From positions 1 to 60,892 of the forward strand of contig NZ_ANNV01000149.1 of assembly GCF_000346755.1 (NCBI RefSeq): a stretch of 60,892 nucleotides of DNA. Reading direction: 5' to 3'. Positions 1-7,351 of this stretch are shown here, piece by piece. Under the pieces are notes generated by a model. It was given only the letters and a program-made list of their open reading frames with translations, had not been told where the DNA came from and did not search any database. The stretch comes from Pseudomonas sp. CBZ-4. GTDB taxonomy: Bacteria; Pseudomonadota; Gammaproteobacteria; Pseudomonadales; Pseudomonadaceae. The position numbers were made by a program, and so were the translations under genes. The first letter of the stretch is position 1. Every line of letters starts with the position of its first letter.

Positions 1-20
1 TGATGTACCGAGGTGCCTGC

Positions 21-45
21 ATCGCAGGCAAGCCAGCTCCCACAT
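21..45. repeat. REP half-element (type A)
   Basis: This is the right arm of the type A repeat (atcgcaggcaagccagctcc and on to cacat), which recurs at about 4.0, 11.2, 48.7, 57.7 and 60.9 kb. Its inverted partner would lie upstream of the window. It follows the stop codon of the leftward acyltransferase gene. Confidence 0.75.
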
Positions 46-51
46 TTTTGA

Positions 52-951
52 TCACTTTTTGTCTGGGAATTCGGTGTGCAGCCTATCGAGCAGTTGGTCT
101 TTTGCTTCCCACAGCTGGTTGATCCAACCCTGGAACGCCGTCCGATACTCCCCATCCTGCTCATAATTCTTGCCAATGAACTCGGCCGGGATCTGCACCT
201 CTTCAAACTGCACCACAACGTCCTGCACATTCCCGCACAACAAATCCCAATACCCCGGGCGCCCAGCCGGATAGTGAATGGTCACATTGACCAATGACTT
301 CAACTGCTCACCCATCGCATCCAGCACAAACGCAATGCCACCGGCTTTAGGCTTGAGCAGGTAGCGGAACGGCGATTTCTGCTGCGCATGCTTGCCCGGG
401 GTGAACCGCGTGCCTTCGGCAAAGTTGAAAATGCCCACCGGGTTGTCGCGAAACTTCGCACAGGTCTTGCGCGTGGTTTCCAGGTCCTTGCCCTTCTTCT
501 CCGGGTGCTTCTCCAGATACGCCTTGGTGTAGCGCTTCATGAACGGGAAGCCTAAAGCCCACCACGCCAAGCCAATCACCGGCACCCAGATCAGCTCCTG
601 CTTGAGGAAGAACTTCAGCGGGCGAATGCGCCGGTTGAGCACGTACTGCAACACCATGATGTCGACCCAGCTCTGGTGGTTGCTGGTCACCAGGTACGAG
701 TGCTGGTAATCCAGGCCTTCCAGGCCCTTGATGTGCCAGCGCGTGCGGCGCACCAGGTTCATCCAGCCTTTGTTGTTGGTCACCCAGGCTTCGTGGGTGT
801 GGTTCATCAGCCATTCACTGAAGCGCTTGGCGAACGGCAATGCCTTGAACAGCGCGACGATAAACAGGAACGAACACAACAGGATCGTGTTCAGCGCCAG
901 CAACAACGACGCGATCACCCCGCGCACGGCGGCAGGTAGAAAATCCAGCAT
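52..951 (-). CDS. Acyltransferase, PlsC/YihG-like
   Basis: A 299-residue membrane-associated acyltransferase of the 1-acyl-glycerol-3-phosphate acyltransferase superfamily. The N terminus has a hydrophobic stretch at about residues 12-38. The catalytic HxxxxD motif is NHQSWVD (His92, Asp97), and the substrate-binding motif FAEGTRF lies near residue 180. Family knowledge points to transfer of an acyl chain to a lysophospholipid or related acceptor at the inner membrane. The resemblance is closest to E. coli YihG rather than the essential PlsC, so the exact substrate is inferred. The start codon directly abuts the stop codon of pta, so the two genes are probably one transcript with coupled translation. 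Confidence 0.85.
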   Translation of the reverse strand: MLDFLPAAVRGVIASLLLALNTILLCSFLFIVALFKALPFAKRFSEWLMNHTHEAWVTNNKGWMNLVRRTRWHIKGLEGLDYQHSYLVTSNHQSWVDIMVLQYVLNRRIRPLKFFLKQELIWVPVIGLAWWALGFPFMKRYTKAYLEKHPEKKGKDLETTRKTCAKFRDNPVGIFNFAEGTRFTPGKHAQQKSPFRYLLKPKAGGIAFVLDAMGEQLKSLVNVTIHYPAGRPGYWDLLCGNVQDVVVQFEEVQIPAEFIGKNYEQDGEYRTAFQGWINQLWEAKDQLLDRLHTEFPDKK

Positions 952-3051
952 TTAGATATCCATAGGTCGGTTGGCGGCTTGGATCGCAGTCAGTGCGATG
1001 GTGTACACGATGTCATCCACCTGGGCGCCGCGTGGCAGGTCGTTGACCGGTTTGCGCAGGCCCTGGAGCATCGGCCCCAGGCTCACGCAATCGGCGCTGC
1101 GTTGCACGGCCTTGTGGGTGGTGTTGCCGGTGTTCAGGTCGGGAAACACGAACACGGTGGCTTTACCGGCAACCAGGCTGTTCGGTGCCAATTGGCGGGC
1201 CACGTTTTCGTTGGCGGCGGCGTCGTATTGCAGCGGGCCGTCGATCAGCAGCGAGCTTTGCTGTTCGTGGGCGAGCAGGGTGGCTTCGCGGACTTTCTCC
1301 ACTTCTTCGCCGCTGGCCGAGTCGCCGCTGGAATAGCTGATCATCGCCACACGCGGCGTGATGCCGAACGCGGCGGCCGAGTCGGCGCTTTGCAGGGCAA
1401 TCTCCGCCAACTCGGCGGCACTTGGGTGCGGGTTCATCACGCAGTCGCCGTACACCAGCACCTGCTCCGGGAACAGCATGAAGAACACCGACGACACCAA
1501 GGTGCAGCCCGGCGCGGTCTTGATCAGTTGCAGGGCGGGGCGGATGGTGTTGGCGGTGGAGTGGATGACGCCGGAGACCAGGCCGTCCACTTCATCCAGC
1601 GCCAGCATCATGGTGGCGATCACCACGGTGTCTTCCAGTTGCTGCTCGGCCATCGGCGCGTTGAGGCTTTTGCTCTTGCGCAGGGCCACCATCGGTTCGA
1701 CGTAGCGCTGGCGGATCAGGTCCGGGTCGAGAATCTCCAGGCCTTCGGGCAATTCGATGCCCTGGGCGCGGGCGACCGCTTCCACGTCCGCCGGTTTGGC
1801 CAGCAACACGCAACGGGCGATTCCGCGCGCCTGGCAGATCGCGGCGGCTTGCACGGTCAGCGGCTCGCTGCCTTCGGGCAGGACGATGCGCTTGTTGGCG
1901 GCCTGGGCGCGCTGGATCAGCTGGTAGCGGAACACCGCCGGCGACAGGCGCATCTCCCGTGGCGTGCCGCAGCGTTGGTGCAGCCAGCGCGCATCGAGGT
2001 GGCTGGCGACGAAGTCGGTGATGATCTCCGCGCGCTCGCGGTCATCGATGGGGATTTCCTTGTTGAGGCTATTGAGCTGGTTGGCGGTGTCGTAGGAGCC
2101 GGTGCTCACCGACAACACCGGCAGCCCGGCCTGGAACGCGCCACGGCACAGGTCCATGATGCGTGGGTCGGGCAGGGTGTCGCTGGTCAGCAGCAGGCCG
2201 GCCAGGGGCACGCCGTTGATCGCGGCCAGGCTGACGGCGAGGATGATGTCGTCGCGGTCGCCGGGGGTGACCACGAGCACGCCGGGCTTGAGCAGCTCCA
2301 CGGTGTTGCGCATGGTGCGTGCGCAAATGATGATCTTGGTCATGCGCCGGGTTTCGTAGTCGCCGGCGTTGAGGATCTGTGCGCCCATCAGGTCGGCCAC
2401 GTCACGGGTGCGTGGGGCGTTGAGTTCCGGCTGATAGGGAATGCAGCCGAGCAGGCGGAAATCACCGCTGCGCAGCAGGGGCGAATGTTCTTTCAGGCGC
2501 GCGGAGAAGGCTTCCATGCTTTCGTCGGTGCGCACCTTGTTGAGGATCACGCCGAGGACTTTCGGGTCTTTCGGGCCGCCAAACAGTTGGGCCTGCAATT
2601 CCACGCGGCCGGAGAGTTCGGTGAGCACTTCGTTTTCCGGGGCGGAGACCAGGATCACTTCCGCGTCGAGGCTCTTGGCCAGGTGCAGGTTGACCCGGGC
2701 GGCGTAACTGGCGCTGCGGGTCGGCACCATGCCTTCGACGATCAGCACGTCCTTGCCCACGGCGGCCTGTTGATACAGGGTGATGATTTCTTCAAGCAGC
2801 TCATCGAGCTGCCCGTCGCCGAGCATGCGCTCCACATGGGCCAGGCCCAGGGGCTGTGGCGGCTTCAAACCATGAGTGCGCGCCACCAGCTCGGTGGAGC
2901 GTTCGGGGCCGGTGTCGCCGGGGTGCGGCTGGGCTATGGGCTTGAAGAACCCGACTTTCAGTCCGGCCCGCTCAAGGGTGCGCACCAGCCCAAGGCTGAT
3001 GGAGGTCAGACCCACACCAAAATCGGTGGGCGCGATAAAAAAAGTCTGCAT
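952..3051 (-). CDS. pta: Phosphate acetyltransferase
   Basis: Interconverts acetyl-CoA and acetyl phosphate in the Pta-AckA pathway. The 699-residue protein is the long form: an N-terminal P-loop/BioD-like domain beginning MQTFFIAPTDFGVG, a middle DRTGG-type regulatory domain (about 210-340), and the catalytic PTA domain from about residue 375 (RIVLPEGSEP). I chose the ATG that gives MQTFF. An ATG seven codons upstream is in frame but adds residues untypical of the family. No ackA gene is next to it; its downstream partner is an acyltransferase, which is common in Pseudomonas. Confidence 0.93.
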   Translation of the reverse strand: MQTFFIAPTDFGVGLTSISLGLVRTLERAGLKVGFFKPIAQPHPGDTGPERSTELVARTHGLKPPQPLGLAHVERMLGDGQLDELLEEIITLYQQAAVGKDVLIVEGMVPTRSASYAARVNLHLAKSLDAEVILVSAPENEVLTELSGRVELQAQLFGGPKDPKVLGVILNKVRTDESMEAFSARLKEHSPLLRSGDFRLLGCIPYQPELNAPRTRDVADLMGAQILNAGDYETRRMTKIIICARTMRNTVELLKPGVLVVTPGDRDDIILAVSLAAINGVPLAGLLLTSDTLPDPRIMDLCRGAFQAGLPVLSVSTGSYDTANQLNSLNKEIPIDDRERAEIITDFVASHLDARWLHQRCGTPREMRLSPAVFRYQLIQRAQAANKRIVLPEGSEPLTVQAAAICQARGIARCVLLAKPADVEAVARAQGIELPEGLEILDPDLIRQRYVEPMVALRKSKSLNAPMAEQQLEDTVVIATMMLALDEVDGLVSGVIHSTANTIRPALQLIKTAPGCTLVSSVFFMLFPEQVLVYGDCVMNPHPSAAELAEIALQSADSAAAFGITPRVAMISYSSGDSASGEEVEKVREATLLAHEQQSSLLIDGPLQYDAAANENVARQLAPNSLVAGKATVFVFPDLNTGNTTHKAVQRSADCVSLGPMLQGLRKPVNDLPRGAQVDDIVYTIALTAIQAANRPMDI

Positions 3052-3130
3052 GCGAATTCTCTGGAGGTGCATGGCTTGGGTGACGCTCTATGGCTGAGCG
3101 TCTACCGCGAATCAGGTGCCAAGGTTATCG

Positions 3131-3421
3131 TTATTCGTGCGCTTGCGTACACCAGCCGCAGGCAAAGGGCTGGCCTATTTTTTCCTGGCGCTGTGCGGGG
3201 TCGAGCACCCAGGCGCGGGACTGCCAGGGCGGCTGGTGGCGCAGGTGCTGGGTGTGGCCGCAAGACAGCTCGGCAACCCAGTGTTGGTCGTCGTCCTGGT
3301 GAAAACCGATGACCGTCGAGTCGCGTGTGCGACCCCGTCTGTCCGGGTTGTGTTCGCTTTCGGGCAAATCCTTGTTTAGACTTGTCCGTTCTTCATTCTT
3401 ATGCAAAAGGTCTCGCCCCAT
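3131..3421 (-). CDS. DUF3565 domain protein
   Basis: A small cysteine-containing protein of unknown function. The recognisable part is the C-terminal 60 residues: VIGFHQDDD, then WVAELSCGHTQHLRH, a PPW motif and a terminal CGWC. The Cys and His residues could bind a metal. The start is uncertain. The ATG used here overlaps the slyD start codon on the other strand, and the first 25-30 residues look like antisense translation, so translation may begin further in at a non-ATG codon. Genes like this often lie near stress or housekeeping genes, but nothing here assigns a role. Confidence 0.6.
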   Translation of the reverse strand: MGRDLLHKNEERTSLNKDLPESEHNPDRRGRTRDSTVIGFHQDDDQHWVAELSCGHTQHLRHQPPWQSRAWVLDPAQRQEKIGQPFACGWCTQAHE

Positions 3422-3905
3422 GACGATCGCCGCTAACAAGGCTGTCTCCATCGACTATACCCTGACCAACGACGCTGGTGAGGTCATCGACAGCTCCGCC
3501 GGCGGCGCGCCGCTGGTCTACCTGCAAGGCGCAGGTAACATCATCCCAGGCCTGGAAAAGGCTCTGGAAGGCAAGAGCGTCGGTGATGAACTGACCGTTG
3601 CCGTAGAACCTGAAGATGCCTACGGCGAGTACTCGGCCGAACTGGTCAGCACCCTGAGCCGCAGCATGTTCGAAGGCGTTGACGAGCTGGAAGTGGGCAT
3701 GCAGTTCCACGCTTCCGCGCCGGACGGCCAAATGCAGATCGTCACCATCCGTGACCTGGACGGCGACGACGTCACCGTTGACGGCAACCACCCGCTGGCT
3801 GGCCAGCGCCTGAACTTCCAAGTGAAGATCGTTGCCATCCGCGACGCTTCCCAGGAAGAAGTGGCCCACGGCCACGTTCACGGTGAAGGCGGTCACCAGC
3901 ACTGA
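3420..3905 (+). CDS. slyD: FKBP-type peptidyl-prolyl isomerase SlyD
   Basis: A 161-residue cytoplasmic prolyl isomerase and chaperone. The FKBP half-domains flank an inserted IF chaperone domain (about residues 65-125, with EDAYGEY and GVDELEVGMQF). The motif VDGNHPLAGQ is diagnostic of the SlyD/SlpA branch. The C terminus is short and His-rich (AHGHVHGEGGHQH), so a metal-binding tail survives but is shorter and lacks the Cys-rich part of E. coli SlyD. In that species SlyD delivers nickel to hydrogenase; a nickel role here is inference only. Translation starts at the ATG after a leader rich in T. A strong terminator follows. Confidence 0.93.
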   Translation: MTIAANKAVSIDYTLTNDAGEVIDSSAGGAPLVYLQGAGNIIPGLEKALEGKSVGDELTVAVEPEDAYGEYSAELVSTLSRSMFEGVDELEVGMQFHASAPDGQMQIVTIRDLDGDDVTVDGNHPLAGQRLNFQVKIVAIRDASQEEVAHGHVHGEGGHQH

Positions 3906-3929
3906 TTGATGCATTGATCAGTTGCTAGC

Positions 3930-3963
3930 AAAAACGCCCCGACCTGTTCGGGGCGTTTTTTTT
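3930..3963 (+). terminator. Rho-independent terminator of slyD
   Basis: A GC-rich stem ACGCCCCGA/TCGGGGCGT is followed by a run of eight T, 25 bases after the slyD stop. Confidence 0.88.
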
Positions 3964-3990
3964 GTGCTCAAAAAATGTATGCAATCCAAA

Positions 3991-4098
3991 TGTGGGAGCG
4001 GGCTTGCCCGCGATGGCGGTGGGTCAGCAACACCTATGCAAGCTGACCCACCGCCATCGCAGGCAAGCCAGCTCCCACACAAGCCAGCTCCCAAATGT
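3991..4098. repeat. REPIN (type A) plus a third half-copy
   Basis: Two inverted REP arms (tgtgggagcgggcttgcccg and the complement type ending agccagctcccacac) enclose a loop that is itself self-complementary: gatggcggtgggtcagc pairs with gctgacccaccgccatc. A third partial arm, aagccagctccca, is attached directly at 4081. It sits between two convergent terminators. Confidence 0.85.
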
Positions 4099-4130
4099 TT
4101 GAGCGGTGCAATCTTTATTCGGGCACAAAC

Positions 4131-4166
4131 AAAAATGCCCCGGACCTTTCGGTACGGGGCATTTCT
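4131..4166 (-). terminator. Rho-independent terminator of rpsT
   Basis: The stem AAATGCCCCG/CGGGGCATTT lies 42 bases after the rpsT stop and, read on the minus strand, is followed by a T-rich tract. Confidence 0.85.
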
Positions 4167-4207
4167 TAACTGTTGCGTAACCTGGGTTACGCGCCAGTTG
4201 TTACCAC

Positions 4208-4486
4208 TTAGGCTGCTGCAGCGACGTTCAGAGCCTTGATGTGGCCATTCAGACGGCTCTTATGACGAGCGGCCTTGTTCTTGTGGATGATGCCTTTATC
4301 GGCCATACGGTCGATAACAGGCACAGCCAGAACGTAAGCTGCTTGAGCTTTTTCAGCGTCTTTGGTGTCGATGGCTTTAACTACATTCTTGATGTAGGTA
4401 CGAACCATGGAACGCAGGCTGGCGTTGTGGCTGCGACGCTTCTCAGCCTGTTTTGCACGTTTTTTGGCGGAAGGTGTGTTGGCCAC
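4208..4486 (-). CDS. rpsT: 30S ribosomal protein S20
   Basis: A 92-residue, lysine/arginine/alanine-rich protein of the 16S rRNA 5' domain. The N terminus MANTPSAKKRAKQAEKRR and the helix KAARHKSRLNGHIKAL are family-typical. The start codon is GTG, preceded by a good ribosome site (GAGGAG, 8 bases upstream). In E. coli S20 also uses a non-AUG start (UUG) and represses its own translation; a similar autoregulation here is inference. It is monocistronic, divergent from murJ across 254 bp that I see as promoter region only. Confidence 0.97.
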   Translation of the reverse strand: MANTPSAKKRAKQAEKRRSHNASLRSMVRTYIKNVVKAIDTKDAEKAQAAYVLAVPVIDRMADKGIIHKNKAARHKSRLNGHIKALNVAAAA

Positions 4487-4740
4487 CGTCGAGCTCCTCG
4501 AAAGACTTTTTAGGAAATAGCAAACAAAATAGGCCGCGAATCATGCCGATGACTTGAAGTGTTGTCAAGGGCGGCTGATGCGAACTGCTGAGTGGTCGAT
4601 CTGAAGAGGCGGGTGATTTATTTCCGGCGCTTGACCTGTAAACTCGCGAGCTTTGGCTCTGTGCTGTTGCAGGCGCGCAGTATCGCATAAGTAGGCGCGT
4701 TGTTCGCCTGCTGTTTATCTAATAGGCGCAAACTCTTTCA

Positions 4741-6279
4741 ATGAACCTCCTCAAATCGTTGGCCGCCGTCAGCTCTATCACGATGATCTCGCGGGTTTTG
4801 GGCTTCGTGCGCGATACCCTGCTGGCACGAATTTTTGGCGCGAGCATGGCCACGGACGCCTTCTTTATTGCGTTTAAACTGCCCAACCTGCTGCGGCGGA
4901 TCTTCGCCGAAGGCGCATTTTCCCAGGCCTTCGTGCCGATCCTGGCCGAATACAAGACCCAGCAGGGCGAGGAGGCGACGCGCACCTTTATTGCCTACGT
5001 GTCGGGCCTGCTGACCCTGGTGCTGATGCTGGTGACCGTGCTCGGCATGCTCGCCGCACCCTGGGTGATCTGGGCCACGGCCCCCGGTTTTGCCAACACC
5101 CCGGAAAAATTCGCGCTGACCACTGACCTGCTGCGGGTGACCTTTCCTTATATATTGCTGATTTCCCTGTCATCCCTGGCCGGCGCGATCCTCAACACCT
5201 GGAACCGCTTCTCGGTGCCGGCCTTTGTGCCGACCCTGCTGAACGTCAGCATGATTATCTTCGCGCTGTTCCTCACGCCGTATTTCGATCCGCCGGTCAT
5301 GGCCCTCGGCTGGGCCGTACTGGCCGGTGGCCTGGCGCAGCTGCTTTACCAACTGCCGCACCTGAAAAAGATCGGCATGCTCGTGCTGCCGCGCCTCAAT
5401 CTGAAGGACACCGGCGTCTGGCGCGTAATGCGCAACATGCTGCCGGCGATTCTTGGTGTGTCCGTCAGTCAGATTTCCCTGATCATCAACACCGCGTTCG
5501 CGTCGCTGTTGGTCTCGGGTTCGGTATCGTGGATGTACTACGCGGATCGCTTGATGGAACTGCCGTCCGGCGTGCTCGGCGTGGCCTTGGGCACGATTTT
5601 GCTGCCAACCCTGGCGCGCACCTACGCCAGCAAGGACCGCCAGGAATACTCGCGCATCCTCGATTGGGGCCTGCGCCTGTGCTTTGTGCTGGTGCTGCCG
5701 TGCGCCCTGGCCCTGGGGATCCTGGCCGAGCCGCTGACCGTGTCGTTGTTCCAGTACGGTCAGTTCGACGCCCATGACGCCCTGATGACGCAGCACGCGC
5801 TGGTCGCCTACTCGGTGGGCCTGCTCGGCATCATCGTGATCAAGGTGCTGGCGCCGGGCTTCTATGCCCAGCAAAACATCCGTACGCCGGTAAAAATCGC
5901 GATATTCACGCTGATCGTCACGCAACTGCTCAACCTGGTGTTTATCGGCCCGTTGGCCCATGCCGGCCTGGCCCTGGCCATCAGCGCCGGTGCGTGTATC
6001 AACGCCGGCCTGCTGTTCTACCAACTGCGCAAGCAGCAGATGTTCCAGCCGCAGCCAGGCTGGGGTCTGTTCGCTCTTAAGCTGGTGGTTGCAGTGACGG
6101 CGATGTCGGCGGTATTGCTCGGCCTGATGCACTTCATGCCCGCCTGGGACGAAGGCCATATGCTGGAGCGTTTCCTGCGCCTTGGCGTGCTGGTCGTGGC
6201 CGGTGTGGTGGTGTACTTCGGGATGTTGCTGCTGCAGGGTTTCCGCCTGCGGGATTTCAATCGCAAGTCGATTGGCTAG
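4741..6279 (+). CDS. murJ: Lipid II flippase MurJ (MviN)
   Basis: An integral membrane protein of 512 residues with about 14 hydrophobic segments and the MOP-superfamily start SSITMISRVLGFVRDTLLA. MurJ moves undecaprenyl-linked peptidoglycan precursor from the inner to the outer face of the inner membrane. The loop RDTLLARIFGASMATDAF and the segment around LAYTYASKDRQEY-like positions fit the family. Essential in most Gram-negative bacteria. It is followed after 119 bases by ribF in the same direction, the usual Pseudomonas order. Confidence 0.96.
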   Translation: MNLLKSLAAVSSITMISRVLGFVRDTLLARIFGASMATDAFFIAFKLPNLLRRIFAEGAFSQAFVPILAEYKTQQGEEATRTFIAYVSGLLTLVLMLVTVLGMLAAPWVIWATAPGFANTPEKFALTTDLLRVTFPYILLISLSSLAGAILNTWNRFSVPAFVPTLLNVSMIIFALFLTPYFDPPVMALGWAVLAGGLAQLLYQLPHLKKIGMLVLPRLNLKDTGVWRVMRNMLPAILGVSVSQISLIINTAFASLLVSGSVSWMYYADRLMELPSGVLGVALGTILLPTLARTYASKDRQEYSRILDWGLRLCFVLVLPCALALGILAEPLTVSLFQYGQFDAHDALMTQHALVAYSVGLLGIIVIKVLAPGFYAQQNIRTPVKIAIFTLIVTQLLNLVFIGPLAHAGLALAISAGACINAGLLFYQLRKQQMFQPQPGWGLFALKLVVAVTAMSAVLLGLMHFMPAWDEGHMLERFLRLGVLVVAGVVVYFGMLLLQGFRLRDFNRKSIG

Positions 6280-6398
6280 AGCGTTTGCCGCGATAAAACG
6301 GCTGTTTTATCGATTCGACCCATTTGGCCTGTTCTGTTGCCTGTCGTCCGGGGCTGGGTGTGGTTATAATCGACCACTTTATGAGCAAGAAGCGCGTT

Positions 6399-7337
6399 AT
6401 GCAGCTGGTTCGAGGTCTCCACAACCTGCGCCCCCAGCATCGGGGCTGCGTCGCCACTATTGGCAACTTTGACGGTGTTCACCGTGGCCACCAGGCTATC
6501 CTGGCCAGGCTGCGCGAGCGTGCGGTCGAGTTGGGCGTGCCCAGCTGCGTGGTGATATTTGAGCCACAGCCGCGGGAATATTTCAGCCCCGAGACGGCGC
6601 CGGCACGTCTGGCCCGCTTGCGGGACAAGCTGCAACTGCTGGCCGAAGAAGGCGTGGACCGTGTCCTCTGCCTGGCCTTCAACCAGCGTTTGCAAAGCCT
6701 CAGCGCCGCCGAGTTCGTTGACCGGATCCTGGTGGACGGCCTGGGCGTGCAGCACCTGGAGGTCGGCGACGACTTCCGTTTTGGCTGCGACCGCGTCGGC
6801 GATTTCGATTTCCTGCAGAAGGCTGGCGCTCATCAAGGTTTTACCGTCGAAGCCGCGCAAACCGTCGAACTGGACGGCCTGCGCGTGAGCAGTACCCAGG
6901 TGCGTAACGCCCTGGCCGCTGCCGACTTCGCGCTGGCCGAGCGTTTGCTCGGTCGCCCGTTCCGCATTGCCGGACGGGTCCTGCACGGCCAGAAGCTGGC
7001 GCGCCAACTGGGCACGCCAACCGCCAACGTGCAGCTCAAGCGCCGTCGTGTGCCACTCACCGGGGTCTACCTGGTGAGTGTGGATATCGACGGTCAACCG
7101 TGGCCGGGAGTCGCCAACATAGGCGTCAGGCCCACGGTTGCAGGTGATGGCAAGGCCCACCTGGAAGTTCACCTTTTGGATTTTGCCGGTGATCTGTATG
7201 ACCGGCGTTTGACGGTGGTTTTCCACCAAAAGCTGCGTGAAGAGCAGCGATTCGCCTCCCTTGAGGCGTTGAAAACGGCGATCAATGCGGATGTCGCCGC
7301 CGCCCGTGCACTAGCCGCACCTAGCGCCCATCGCTAA
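6399..7337 (+). CDS. ribF: Bifunctional riboflavin kinase/FMN adenylyltransferase
   Basis: Makes FMN from riboflavin and FAD from FMN. The N-terminal adenylyltransferase domain carries GNFDGVHRGH (residues 22-31). The C-terminal kinase domain carries GTPTANVQL and the IGVRPT/E-x-H segments. Length is 312 residues, as usual. The start MQLVRGLHN was chosen because it matches the family; an ATG six codons upstream is in frame. It is 14 bases from ileS and probably co-transcribed with ileS-lspA-fkpB. Confidence 0.95.
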   Translation: MQLVRGLHNLRPQHRGCVATIGNFDGVHRGHQAILARLRERAVELGVPSCVVIFEPQPREYFSPETAPARLARLRDKLQLLAEEGVDRVLCLAFNQRLQSLSAAEFVDRILVDGLGVQHLEVGDDFRFGCDRVGDFDFLQKAGAHQGFTVEAAQTVELDGLRVSSTQVRNALAAADFALAERLLGRPFRIAGRVLHGQKLARQLGTPTANVQLKRRRVPLTGVYLVSVDIDGQPWPGVANIGVRPTVAGDGKAHLEVHLLDFAGDLYDRRLTVVFHQKLREEQRFASLEALKTAINADVAAARALAAPSAHR

Positions 7338-7351
7338 CCGAAGAGCCTTAA

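Noticed and set aside
979..3312. A 777-codon open frame on the plus strand opposite pta
   Set aside because: It is antisense to pta. Its composition (long runs of His, Gln, Gly and Val) is that of a complementary strand of GC-rich coding DNA, with no ribosome site or recognisable domain.
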